Shown: piece after piece, positions 1 to 8,786 of the stretch
Position numbering within the stretch: position 1 is the stretch's first letter
Layout of the letters: the number at the start of each line of letters is the position of its first letter
From: Richelia sp. SL_2_1
Lineage (GTDB): Bacteria; Cyanobacteriota; Cyanobacteriia; Cyanobacteriales; Nostocaceae
Direction of reading: 5' to 3'
DNA length: 34,368 nt
Assembly (NCBI GenBank): GCA_012033205.1
Contig: JAAUSO010000065.1
Location: 1 to 34,368, forward strand
Notes under the pieces: model-generated
What the model was told of the DNA's origin: nothing
What the model saw: only the letters and a program-made list of their open reading frames with translations
Database searches by the model: none
Made by a program: the position numbers and the translations under genes

Positions 1-66
1 TACCCATTCCCCCCAACCCTATTCCCTATTACCCATTCCCCCGAACCCTATTCCCCCCAACCCTAT
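1..66. repeat. Tandem C-rich short repeat
   Basis: Two copies of a roughly 30-base unit beginning TACCCATTCCCCC lie head to tail (about 1-29 and 30-66), with AACCCTATTCCC recurring inside. Such short tandem repeats are common between genes in filamentous cyanobacteria. The array stops just before the ATG of the next gene and may have replaced its original upstream region. Confidence 0.75.
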
Positions 67-71
67 ATAAT

Positions 72-1180
72 ATGCAAAAATCCGAAACAAATTACTTTTT
101 TTATGCGCTGATTTTTTACAATGTATTAATTTTATATATTTTACCTTATAATGTAGAACTTCCTCACGCTAGAATATTTTTGCCTTTACTGGCAATGATT
201 ATAATAGTGCAACTTTTGTATAATAAAACTCAAATACTAATTACAGATATTTTACTTGTATGCTCAATTTTAATTATTACCTTTATTAATTTTTCCACAT
301 ATCATTTATTTCGATATAGTTTACCAATTTGTTTAATGCTGATTGGTTTTAGCGGTTGTCCAAAAATACCTATCAAACGAAACTATTTAATTGGATTATG
401 TTGGTTAACAACCGTTGCTCTCATCTACCAAATGATATTTTTTAGAAGAGTAGAGTTTGATGGTAGTTCTAGAATATCATTAAGTAATGGAGACCCCAAC
501 GTATCCGGTTTATTTATGCTGTTGTTTTTTTTCGTTTGTTGGAAAGCTAAATTTAAACCAGGAATTATTTTATCTCTAGTCTCTACTGTATTGTTTTTGA
601 GCAGAAATTATTTTCTGAGTTTATTTATTTATTTAATCATAATTATATGGGAACAGAAATTTATTAAAATAGCAAAAAAATCAACTTTACTGTATTCTTT
701 ATTTTTTCCAACTTGGTAGGATATTTAATTGGAGAATTTTTTTTAAACTTCGTACAAATAGGATATGTATACGATACAAGTGCAAGCCGTTTATTTTCTT
801 TTAACGATACATCTAATTTAGCCAGATTTGAAGCTAACCGATTTTTAGTCACATCTTATCAGAACGATTTAACTCTCGCTTTAAAAGGTTATGCAGACAG
901 ATATAATGAAGCATTTAAAGAGGTTGGTTCTTTAATTCATAATTCATTTTTAGAGGTAATTGCCTATATCGGTGTACCCTTGGGATTTCTTTACTTTTGT
1001 GCCATTGTAAAAGTTGTTGGTGGATATTATACTCCTAATAATTATAAATTTATTTTTCCCTATTTATTTTTCTGTTTATTTTTACATAGCGGACTTCAAG
1101 GGCTTGCTCCCTTACTTTTCGTCAGTATTTTAGCAATGTCAGTTGAAGATAATAAAGTCAAAGTAATATCTCAATATTAA
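72..1180 (+). pseudogene. Wzy/O-antigen-polymerase-like membrane protein, frameshifted
   Basis: Two overlapping frames, 72-719 and 713-1180, together give one polytopic membrane protein of about 370 aa. The first part has many hydrophobic segments. The second contains a hydrophilic stretch with LTLALKGYADRYNEAFKEVG, then IHNSFLEVIAYIGVPLG and further membrane segments. The IHNSFLE pattern is typical of the O-antigen polymerase/ligase group, which joins polysaccharide repeat units at the periplasmic face of the inner membrane. The frame changes at a run of six T (702-707); seven T would restore it. The following genes are a GT2 and a GT4 on the same strand, which fits a polysaccharide module. 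The family call rests on topology and the short motif. The start is uncertain because repeats lie directly upstream. The gene is either broken or the victim of a consensus error. Confidence 0.65.
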
Positions 1181-1235
1181 CTAGGGATTAACATGAAAAA
1201 TCCGAGATTGGAACAATAAAGTAGAGAATAGTTAA

Positions 1236-1290
1236 TTTCTCTTTATCTCTTTATTTGCGTTTTCTGCGTCTGGGGCGGTTTTTTTTTCGG
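1236..1290. repeat. CGCAGA-type dispersed intergenic repeat
   Basis: On the minus strand this reads CGAAAAAAAAACCGC followed by CGCAGAAAACGC and AAAGAGATAAAGAGA. The same order of motifs recurs at 8506-8606, and a short piece (CTCTGCGTTC) is near 3459. It is a dispersed non-coding repeat that fills part of the gap before the GT2 gene. Confidence 0.55.
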
Positions 1291-1353
1291 TAATCTTTTA
1301 ATGGGAACAGGAGTAATCATCCGGAATGCTTATAACAGGAAATAAACAAAAAA

Positions 1354-2238
1354 ATGCAGTCCAAAATATCGATAATAACACCAAGTTTTAATTCCGAAAA
1401 AACGATTGAAAAAACTATTCTTAGCGTGATTAATCAGAATAGAACATCCATCTTAGAATATATTGTAATTGATGGAGGTTCTACCGATAAAACTTGCGAA
1501 ATCATCAACAAATACGCTAACAATATAGATATATTTATATCAGAACCAGATTTGGGTGCTTACGATGCAATGAACAAAGGAATTAAACTCGCTACCGGAG
1601 AAATTATTGGGATTATAAATTCTGATGATTGGTACCTTGAAAATGCTATCAAAATTGTAGAACAAGAATTCGCTCAACATCTAAATATAGATATATTATA
1701 TTCACCCATCAAAAATTATTACCAAAATGAATATATTGCTACCTTTATTCCTGGTACCTTAAATAAACTACCAATTCGCTTTACCTTAAATCATCCATCT
1801 TGCTTTATTAAAAAATCGGCTTACATCGCAACTGGATTATATGACTTACAATACAAAATTGCCGCCGATTACGATATGATTTTGCGTTTATTTATTAACA
1901 GATATAAATTTCATTCTATCGAAACTCCCTTAGCAGCTTACTCCCTGAATGGAATGAGTTCATCACCTCTACCTTGGGATAGAGCCAAATTAATTAAAGA
2001 ATGTTGGAAAATCAGTAATAAGGCATCTGATAATTTTGCAGAAGTTTCTCAAAAACAACGCATAAAAGCTTATATCTCATGGATTATCAACGAAATATTT
2101 GCATTACCAGCAAGATACTTTTTTAAACCACCTACAGCACGTAAATTAAAATATTTTATTAAACAATTTACTAAACAATTTACAAAAACATCTGTATCTG
2201 AATATGGTAATGGTAATCTTTGGACAGTTGATAGTTGA
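1354..2238 (+). CDS. GT2-family glycosyltransferase
   Basis: The protein (294 aa) is a GT-A fold, family 2 transferase that moves a sugar from a nucleotide sugar to a lipid-linked acceptor at the cytoplasmic face of the membrane. It opens with ISIITPSFNSEKTIEKTI, then IVIDGGSTDKT (nucleotide binding) and INSDDWY (the DxD-like metal site), and DLGAYDAMNKGIKLATGE between them, all in the usual first 100 residues. AGGA lies about 13 bases before the ATG. The last codons (…LWTVDS stop) are encoded by the first copy of a 14-base tandem repeat, so the natural C-terminus may have been replaced. The neighbours are a Wzy-like gene and a GT4, both frameshifted. Donor and acceptor cannot be told from sequence. 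Confidence 0.9.
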   Translation: MQSKISIITPSFNSEKTIEKTILSVINQNRTSILEYIVIDGGSTDKTCEIINKYANNIDIFISEPDLGAYDAMNKGIKLATGEIIGIINSDDWYLENAIKIVEQEFAQHLNIDILYSPIKNYYQNEYIATFIPGTLNKLPIRFTLNHPSCFIKKSAYIATGLYDLQYKIAADYDMILRLFINRYKFHSIETPLAAYSLNGMSSSPLPWDRAKLIKECWKISNKASDNFAEVSQKQRIKAYISWIINEIFALPARYFFKPPTARKLKYFIKQFTKQFTKTSVSEYGNGNLWTVDS

Positions 2239-2250
2239 CAGTTGATAGTT
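2223..2250. repeat. Two-copy 14-bp tandem repeat at gene end
   Basis: GACAGTTGATAGTT occurs twice back to back (2223-2236, 2237-2250). The first copy encodes the last residues of the GT2 gene, and the stop codon (2236-2238) spans the repeat junction. It is a short tandem repeat of the kind scattered through filamentous cyanobacterial genomes. Confidence 0.85.
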
Positions 2251-2265
2251 ATTAAAATTGCTTAA

Positions 2266-3365
2266 ATGTCTAAAATATTATTTATTTCTGCCCATGCTCC
2301 GACTAATTTATATCCTCAAGCTGGACAAAAGATAGCTTTAAATAATTTAGAACAATATCGTTATCATAATAATACAACTGTTGATGTTGTTGTTATCGCA
2401 AATCAAGCCGAAATCAATGCTGCTACAGATTTATTAGATAAATACAGAAATCACCTTTTTCTCTATCCCTTGACAAAATCAGCTAAAATTATTAGCTGTT
2501 TAACTAATTTATCGATTCCGTTTAAATTTTCTACCCGTTATCAAACAAATGTAGCTGATAAAATTCAAGAGTTGCTAGAAAAAAACACTTATGATTTAAT
2601 TCATTTTGAATATTCCCACGCTGCGGTTTATCTTGATTTGATTAAACCACTGATTAACTCTAACTATACTCACACAATAATCAACATACACGATATTGTC
2701 ACTCAATCTTTTTTAAGGAAGTCCGAAACTAATTTTATTTTAGGTGTTGAAGTAGCCAGATTATTCAAATTTGAAAAAAACTTTATTCTCATGTAAATCA
2801 ATTATGGGTTTTATCCAAAAAAGACTGCGATATTCTCACTTCTTTATTTAGCATCCCAGAAAATAAAATTATTATTAAACCTCCTCAACTTAGTTCTTTT
2901 ATCTCTAAAATCAAACGTAATCCTGATAAAATTGAAAAAAAAAGCTTGCTATTTTGGGCTGCAATGAATCGACCTGAAAACGAACAAGCAGTAATCTATT
3001 TTACGCAAAAATGCTTTACTAAACTGCTAGAAATCGACTCAGAATACAAACTGTATGTTGTCGGTTCCAATCCTTCTGCAAAAATTATCAACCTGCAAAA
3101 TAATAATAATAATAATATAATAGTAACCGGATTTGTCGAAGACCCTACTCCCTATTTTGAAAAAGCAGCAATTGGAATTGTACCCTTACTTCAAGGTGCG
3201 GGCATCAAACTTAAAACCTTAGAAATGCTGGCAGCAGGATTGCCGGTGATTTCTACTAATATCGGTGCTGAAGGACTAGAATTATCAGAAAATATGTTTG
3301 TCAATGATCATCTCGATCAATGGCTTAATCTGATTATAGACTTAGCAAAAAAAAATAATCCGTGA
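2266..3365 (+). pseudogene. GT4-family glycosyltransferase, frameshifted
   Basis: The N-terminal half (2266-2796) starts KILFISAHAPTNLYPQAGQK and contains IHFEYSHAAVY and INIHDIV, as in GT-B fold GT4 enzymes. The C-terminal half follows in another frame with LLFWAAMNRPENE, VVGSNPS, VTGFVEDPTPYFEKA, and GAGIKLKTLEMLAAGLPVI, the sugar-nucleotide site. Reading on in the second frame from about 2775 gives continuous protein (LYSHVNQLWVLSKKDCDIL…), so one base is missing in the seven-A run 2774-2780. The run is also the heptamer A AAA AAC in phase, which could in principle support -1 ribosomal slippage. It is part of a small polysaccharide module with the two genes before it. It is most likely a pseudogene or a sequence error. 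Confidence 0.8.
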
Positions 3366-3650
3366 TATTTATTTTCTAAACCATTGACAAATTACTCACT
3401 TTACTATCCATTCCTATTTTTTCCGCCGTACACCCAATTTGAAAAAACTTTGTGTCCCTCTGCGTTCAAACATATAATTCCGATGCTAACAAATTTGAGA
3501 TGAATTATATTGATTTACATTTTTTAGTAAATAGGAAAACAATACCCGATTTTTGGCATTAATGAAAAAAACAATAAATGATAATCTAGGCACATTTTAA
3601 GTTAAAATTAATAACTTGGTTTGATTTATCGGCAATACTTCTGCCTAAAT

Positions 3651-4130
3651 ATGGTTCGTTATACTATTGTTCAAAGTCCAGAAATCATCCTAACCGTTCC
3701 TGGCAAAGATTCCAACAAAGCTCGTGAAAAAGCAATGGATAAGCTGATGGAAATTATGGAAGCTGGTGATTTACCCACCCAACTCGAAGAAGGATTTGGT
3801 CCTCAGCAATTAATTGAAGTAAAAGAAGCATCAATGGATACTGCTAGCGGAGAAGATACAATTATAGAAGCAGTTCAACTTTTGAGCAATCTCGCAACTC
3901 TGAAGTTGAAAGTTCAAGAAACACGTAGCGAAGCTTTGGAAGTTCGTAAATTAGTTGATATCTTGTTTTCAGATCAATCCGTCAGCGAGGCAGAAATTTC
4001 TCACCTCAAAGAAGGTTTTAAAGCTCTGAAAAATTTTGCTCAAGCTAATCTACGCTATAAAGAAGCTCGAGAAAAAGCAGAAGAAGCTCGTCAAGTACTA
4101 GATCAAGCTTTGAAATCTCCAGATAATTAG
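3651..4130 (+). CDS. Conserved cyanobacterial hypothetical protein, coiled-coil
   Basis: The protein is 159 aa from ATG 3651. An earlier start at 3621 adds ten poorly conserved-looking residues and is less likely. It begins MVRYTIVQSPEIILTVPGK, and the second half (about 80-155) is rich in Ala, Glu, Lys and Leu with heptad spacing (LKLKVQETRSEALEVRKLV, YKEAREKAEEARQVLDQAL), so it is predicted as helical coiled coil. There is no signal peptide or membrane segment. I recognise it only as the type of conserved protein seen in filamentous cyanobacteria; no function is claimed. It converges with the kinase gene downstream. Confidence 0.8.
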   Translation: MVRYTIVQSPEIILTVPGKDSNKAREKAMDKLMEIMEAGDLPTQLEEGFGPQQLIEVKEASMDTASGEDTIIEAVQLLSNLATLKLKVQETRSEALEVRKLVDILFSDQSVSEAEISHLKEGFKALKNFAQANLRYKEAREKAEEARQVLDQALKSPDN

Positions 4131-4152
4131 CTTGGTGTAACTCGATCAATAA

Positions 4153-4177
4153 GAGACGTAGCAATATGCCCCGTCTC
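4153..4177. repeat. Degenerate GAGACG…CGTCTC inverted repeat
   Basis: GAGACG (4153-4158) pairs with CGTCTC (4172-4177). It resembles a worn copy of the perfect palindrome at 16737-16759. It lies between two converging genes and is followed by ACAATTTTT, so it may also end transcription from the left. Confidence 0.5.
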
Positions 4178-4185
4178 TACAATTT

Positions 4186-6396
4186 TTAATGTAATTTAAT
4201 TTTACTTACTGAAGAGGAATTTCTAGACTCAACTAAATCATCTTCCCCTACTCTTTCGACACTCATCTTGTAATATTGTTGATAATTACTTTGAGAAATA
4301 GCTGTTGATTCCTTAGACTTATTTGCTACCAAGCCTAAAATAGCAGTACCGGATACTTGAATTTCTTCTAGGGCTTGAGCGAATGCAGTACGCTTCAATT
4401 TACCCAAACCAGCCACTAACATTACACCATTAGTATTTGCAGCTAACAAATTAGCATCCGCAAAACCAACTATGGGTGTAGTGTCATAAATTACTAAATC
4501 AAAACTATTATGCAGTTCGTTCATCAAATCCTGCATTTTCACAGAAGCGAGTAATCTGGTAGAATCCGGTGGTATCGGACCCGCAGCCATGACATACAAA
4601 TTATCTTCAAGTGGCGATCGCTCTATGACGTTGCTCCATTCCAATTCAGAGGAAATAACATCTGTTAACCCCTGAATATTCATTAATCCCACACGCTGAT
4701 GTATGGTAGGACAGCGAAGATTTGCATCTACTAATAATACCCGTTGTCCCATTGCTGCTGCTGCTAAAGCTAACTGAATAGCCACCGTAGTTTTACCGTC
4801 TTCTGGTGTAGCCGAACTCACCACAAGTGAACGAATCGGTGTATCTGAACCCAAAAGCAGAATATTGGTGTAGAGAGAACGAAAAACTTCAAAAAATGCC
4901 GCACGAGTTGCTTGATGAACCCGACCAAGTTGGGCATCTTGCTTGGCACTAGCAGCAAGTTCTTTACTGAAAGGAACTACTCCTAATAACGGTAATCTGG
5001 TAGTTTCTTTCAAATCTTTAGAAGTATAGTAAACATTGCTCAACTTGTCTATAACCAAAGCAGCACCAACACCCAAAAGCAAACCTAAAGCTCCACCCAA
5101 AGCCAAGTTTCTTCTAGCACTTTGGGAAACAGCTTCCGGTTGTTCAACTTTAGTCAGTTGAGGATCTAATAATCTCCAAGGTTGCTGTTTCTGAGACTTC
5201 TCAATTTCCAAAGCTTGCTGCTTGGTTAAAAACTGGTTTAATCCTTCTGTAGCAATCTGTAACTCCCGCTGAATATTTTCGTAATCACGAGTCACTGTTG
5301 CCAAATTTCTCAACTCTGCATTTAGTCTTTCTATTTTATCAGATAAAGATAAATCGCGAGCTTGTAATGTTTGGATGCGATTTTGAAATTCGTTTTGGAC
5401 TCTGTTTTCCTCTGCATTCAGCATTGGAATCAAGTTAGTTGTCTTTTGCTGTAAAGCCTGTATCGTCGGATTATTATCTGTAAATACAGCAGACTGACTT
5501 TTAGTTTCAATCTGAATTTTCTGAATTTCGTCGAGAATTCTCTGATAACGAGGGTTTTCGCTGAGTATGGAATTGCCAACCCGCTCTCCTGGCTGTTGCG
5601 CCAACTCTTTTTGTAACTCTTGATACTGAGCTAGCATTTGCTCGTACTGCACCCGATTCTCTAATTGCTGTTGGGTAAAACTGGAAATTTGAGCGGATAC
5701 TTGTTGAGATTGTTGTGCAGGTTCAATTAAATTATTTACACTTCTGAGAGTTCGTAGTTTATTTTGTAGCTCTTCAACTCGCTGTCTTAACCCACCGTTG
5801 GTGATTCGCCCTTGAACAAAGTTAATCGCCTGATCGATATCTTGCTGACGTTCTTTCAAGCTATAGTTTAGATAAGCATCAGCAATTTCTTTTAAAACAT
5901 CGCTAACTAGCTGCTGATCTCCAGCGACATATCCTACTGTTAAAATATCTTTCTGTTTCGATCCAATAACCAAACCCTTAATAAATGATTCGTATTCCAG
6001 ATTTGGATATTTGCTCTGAAGATTTTCTACAACTGGATTTAATATTAACGGGCTTTTTAAAACTTGAATCGTTGTGGCAACATCTTTTTCTGTCTCCGGA
6101 GGTGCTATGGCATCTCTAGAACCCAAAGTTTGAGGAAGGTTGGCGATAGCTTTACCTTCTCCGGTGACTGGTTGAGTTAAAATATCAAATTGACCTTGAT
6201 ATATCGGAGGTTCTGACTCTGCTTTCAATACCGCAGCAGTTGCGACTACCCCGGTGACACCAACAATTAATAACGCTCTACGTCGTAAAGCTGCTCCTAC
6301 TTGTCCTAAATTCAATCCACCTTCTTCAACATCATTTAAAGGGGTACCTGCTTGAGAAAAGAGGTAAGGATTTTTATCTGACTTCAGCATAGTCAT
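4186..6396 (-). CDS. Wzc-like polysaccharide copolymerase / tyrosine autokinase
   Basis: The 736-aa protein has the full architecture of a Wzz-Wzc fusion. A Wzz domain begins about residue 28, with a first membrane helix at about 41-57 (LLIVGVTGVVATAAVL). A long periplasmic, Gln-rich coiled coil (about 195-410) follows, then a second membrane helix at about 427-447 (LALGGALGLLLGVGAALVI). The cytoplasmic BY-kinase domain has Walker A SATPEDGKTT (about 529-536), the A' motif LLVDANLRCP and Walker B FDLVIYDTTP (about 631-641). The tail contains a tyrosine cluster (SNYQQYYKMS), the expected autophosphorylation site. Such proteins set chain length and gate export of capsule or exopolysaccharide. 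It probably works with the glycosyltransferase cluster at 17-33 kb. An alternative start two codons downstream (MLKSD) is possible. Confidence 0.93.
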   Translation of the reverse strand: MTMLKSDKNPYLFSQAGTPLNDVEEGGLNLGQVGAALRRRALLIVGVTGVVATAAVLKAESEPPIYQGQFDILTQPVTGEGKAIANLPQTLGSRDAIAPPETEKDVATTIQVLKSPLILNPVVENLQSKYPNLEYESFIKGLVIGSKQKDILTVGYVAGDQQLVSDVLKEIADAYLNYSLKERQQDIDQAINFVQGRITNGGLRQRVEELQNKLRTLRSVNNLIEPAQQSQQVSAQISSFTQQQLENRVQYEQMLAQYQELQKELAQQPGERVGNSILSENPRYQRILDEIQKIQIETKSQSAVFTDNNPTIQALQQKTTNLIPMLNAEENRVQNEFQNRIQTLQARDLSLSDKIERLNAELRNLATVTRDYENIQRELQIATEGLNQFLTKQQALEIEKSQKQQPWRLLDPQLTKVEQPEAVSQSARRNLALGGALGLLLGVGAALVIDKLSNVYYTSKDLKETTRLPLLGVVPFSKELAASAKQDAQLGRVHQATRAAFFEVFRSLYTNILLLGSDTPIRSLVVSSATPEDGKTTVAIQLALAAAAMGQRVLLVDANLRCPTIHQRVGLMNIQGLTDVISSELEWSNVIERSPLEDNLYVMAAGPIPPDSTRLLASVKMQDLMNELHNSFDLVIYDTTPIVGFADANLLAANTNGVMLVAGLGKLKRTAFAQALEEIQVSGTAILGLVANKSKESTAISQSNYQQYYKMSVERVGEDDLVESRNSSSVSKIKLH

Positions 6397-7330
6397 AGTA
6401 AATTTTAATTGCTTGTATTACTTACGTAATTTTTCGCTTTCATTCCCGAAAGGCTCTATTTAGGTTGGTTTTCCGTTTGACCTTTACAATATCGATGCAC
6501 CATGTACTTCTAAAAAAGTTAACAAAACCTACACTCCAGACTATCTCCAAACTTTCCTCAAAGGTTGTTAAAAACCTATCTCACAGATACACTAGCCTGT
6601 TTGAAGTATTGAAGATGCCAAACTACAACTGGCGATGCACTATATATACAGTAACATTACGTAGCCGACGTTTGTTGATTCATTTACATCTATAATAAAT
6701 TATAGTTAAATTTATAGTTAAATTTTGATTAGTTTTTGAAAATTTTCAGATTCAGTTTTGACTACAGTAAGATAAATTAATTAATTTATTTATTAATTTA
6801 TTTATGCAAATTCACAACTTCAGACCCTTTATTACTGATAAATACGGTAATTTAACCGAAATTTAGCTCACTGTATTATTACTCATATCACAGAAATTTT
6901 TCCGGACAAAATGCGGGGTCAATAAATTTACATACATCACTTTTACCCCAATCGTTCCTCTAACAGATGTTTAAACTATAACATTTACCTCCCAATTGCT
7001 CATTGAACTAAGAACTGAGTAATTGATTAATGCTTACTATAGACGTAAATGACAGGACAGCGCGATCGCCTTAATAATTAGTATTGATTATTGCTCTAAA
7101 TCTTTTATGTAACAACGTGATGCTTTACATATATTACAAAGATTGTTTAAAGAATATATGTAGAAAATATATAGCAATCCTAAATCATATATGAGAATTT
7201 AGATCCCCGACTTCTTCAAGAAGTCGGGGATCTGAACACCGTACATTATCCTAATTTCGATATTTAGTATCAGCTTGGGGTATCCACAAGCAATCAAGCC
7301 GTCATAATATTAACGAATCAAAATTGATAA
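6397..7330. other. Long intergenic region, no supported gene
   Basis: More than 900 bases of AT-rich DNA lie upstream of the kinase gene and beyond the tRNA terminator. The 6465-6695 frame has no recognisable protein features and I do not accept it. Visible elements are a tandem TATAGTTAAATT pair near 6702-6726, a HIP1 site near 7062 and the palindrome at 7201-7233. Promoters for the kinase gene are likely near 6397-6480 but I cannot place one. Confidence 0.6.
7201..7233. repeat. Perfect 33-nt palindrome (AGATCCCCGACTTCTT type)
   Basis: AGATCCCCGACTTCTT, one central C, then AAGAAGTCGGGGATCT form a perfect 16-bp inverted repeat. It resembles a widespread dispersed cyanobacterial repeat. Partial relatives (GAGAAGTCGGGTTTTTA) occur near 8680 and 10909. 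No gene lies on either side within 100 bases. Confidence 0.85.
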
Positions 7331-7358
7331 ACAAAAACCTTTCTAATCTTAGAAAGGT
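7331..7358 (-). terminator. Rho-independent terminator of tRNA-Gln
   Basis: Read on the minus strand, ACCTTTCTAA and TTAGAAAGGT form a ten-base inverted repeat with almost no loop, followed by TTTTTG. It lies about 33 bases beyond the 3' end of the tRNA, so it most likely ends that transcript. Confidence 0.85.
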
Positions 7359-7390
7359 CATTACCTGCAAAATATTTTCAACTTAGTAAA

Positions 7391-7462
7391 CTGGGGCGCT
7401 AGGATTCGAACCTAGGAATGGCGAGACCAAAACCCGCTGCCTTACCGCTTGGCGACGCCCCA
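7391..7462 (-). tRNA. trnQ: tRNA-Gln (anticodon UUG)
   Basis: On the minus strand the acceptor arm TGGGGCG pairs with CGCCCCA, and the D-arm region is GCCAAGCGGTAAGGC. The anticodon arm is GCGGG-TTTTGGT-CTCGC with TTG at positions 34-36, and the T arm is CCTAG-GTTCGAAT-CCTAG. The discriminator is G at 7391 and CCA is not encoded. The 72-nt length and all four stems are normal. A terminator follows at 7331-7358. Confidence 0.97.
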
Positions 7463-7738
7463 TTAGCTTTACTTTAGTGAGTATAACAATAGGTTCGGAT
7501 AGTGTCAAGTAGTTTCGGTCTTGAATTTCCCCAAAAAACCATGTTAATCCGGTTTTGTTATGGGTAACTGAAAAATGGGATCGCTTAGTGCAAGCTCGTT
7601 GCGTTCGCGAACTTTATTTCTTAAAGACTAATTAATCTTGCTATTATATTGGGATTGCTTTTACCTATTTCCAGGTTAAAAGAAATCTACAAACATAGTT
7701 TCTTTAAGAGACTGCCAATTAGTGGTTTTAATTATTTT

Positions 7739-8059
7739 ATGTCTTCTAGTAAGTCAGGCATCAACTCCAGCGTATTTTTTTTGTCTTTAACGGATTTAAT
7801 TTTCAAAAAACTACGGTTGAAAAAAAATAAAATCCATGATTTTACTGGATGTGTTCCTGGAAGTGACTACGTATTTGAGATTGCAGAAGACCCAATGAAA
7901 GCTTATATGACAGCACAAAGTAAAGGTGTCAGATGTGGCGATTATATCATATTACAAATTGGTTCCGCATCTTGTCGATATCAAGTAGAGCAAATTGATT
8001 ACTATTCAAACCCATCAGATATGTGGATGGGTTTACTTAAAAAAGTCAGAGATGATTGA
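7739..8059 (+). CDS. Small hypothetical protein
   Basis: The protein is 106 aa from ATG 7739; the same frame is open back to a TTG at 7649, but that extension looks non-coding. The part from about residue 35 (FTGCVPGSDYVFEIAEDPMKAYMT…) to the C-terminus (YSNPSDMWMGLLKKV) has the composition of a folded, probably conserved cytoplasmic domain with Cys residues in TGCVPG, VRCGDY and ASCRY. The first 35 residues are basic and hydrophobic and may not belong to it. I do not recognise a family. No ribosome binding site is clear. It stands alone between tRNA-Gln and the RiPP exporter. Confidence 0.6.
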   Translation: MSSSKSGINSSVFFLSLTDLIFKKLRLKKNKIHDFTGCVPGSDYVFEIAEDPMKAYMTAQSKGVRCGDYIILQIGSASCRYQVEQIDYYSNPSDMWMGLLKKVRDD

Positions 8060-8786
8060 TTGATTTGACATCGAAATCGTTCAAATCATCCAAATATTCT
8101 TTGTATATCAAGTTAATTGACACTTAAACTACTTATTAAAAAGTAGTTAGATTGCTTGTATAAGATAACTTATATATTGCACAGAGCCGTATAATTAGCT
8201 AAATAATCAAAAATATCAATAAAAATATAAATAACGTAAAGCTGTAATATTTTTAGTCCATTTTAATAGACTTCTGCTATCAGACTGGGATTTGCAGTCC
8301 CAGACGGGTAAAAACGCAGTCAAACAATTAGTAAAACTTATAGAAAATGACGTTGCCAAAAGCAATCGTGTAATATCATATACCTAAAAAACTCTTCGTT
8401 GTAAGCTAACTTAGGTATTTGTAAGCAATAAATTATTTCATTTTTTATAGTATTTGCGTACTAAAAAATATTCGATTGAGAGAGTAATCTCTTCTCGCTG
8501 TTATGATTACCGAAAAAAAACCGCAGAGACAAGGCAGTGCGTTGCGGAGGCTCCCTCCGTTGTAGCAACTGCCGCGCAGAGAACACAGAGGAAAGAGATA
8601 AGGAGAGATGGGTAATTTTAGATCGGGATAGGAGTAATCGGAGACAGAGCGTCCAAATACTAGTTCCTTCCGGTTGAGAAGTCGGGTTTTTAGCATAAGT
8701 ATTTGTAACACCCTGACAAATTTTGATCAAAACCTGACTTCTGTGGTCACTATCATATTTATGTATCAATAAAAACTATTTGAATT
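8060..8786. other. Intergenic region with repeats upstream of RiPP exporter
   Basis: No gene is supported here; two long minus-strand frames across 8445-8769 overlap the repeat at 8506-8606 and look spurious. Visible elements are a small hairpin CTGGGA…TCCCAG at 8285-8303, the large repeat, a GAGAAGTCGGG piece near 8680 and the 12-base palindrome TTTTGATCAAAA at 8721-8732. The palindrome lies 55 bases before the exporter ATG and could be an operator, though nothing proves this. Confidence 0.55.
8506..8606. repeat. Composite CGCAGAG repeat with palindromic core
   Basis: CGAAAAAAAACCGCAGAG and CGCAGAGAACACAGAGG flank an imperfect hairpin at 8533-8573 (GGCAGTGCG…GGAGG, loop CTCC, CTCCG…AGCAACTGCC). 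The flanks match the repeat at 1236-1290, and the hairpin has the same plan as that at 16847-16886. It looks like one palindromic repeat nested in another repeat. Confidence 0.65.

Noticed and set aside
1-66. CRISPR array
   Set aside because: The copies are adjacent without spacers and no cas genes are present; it is a plain tandem repeat.
6465-6695. 76-aa frame upstream of the kinase gene
   Set aside because: It has no ribosome binding site, family motif or protein-like composition and lies in the promoter region of a divergent gene.
7391-7462. tRNA-Gln as the attachment site of an integrated element
   Set aside because: I could not find a direct copy of the tRNA 3' end elsewhere in the window and there is no integrase gene; the terminator is intact.
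8445-8769. Two overlapping minus-strand frames (88 and 102 aa)
   Set aside because: Both read through the composite repeat at 8506-8606; the apparent protein is repeat translation.
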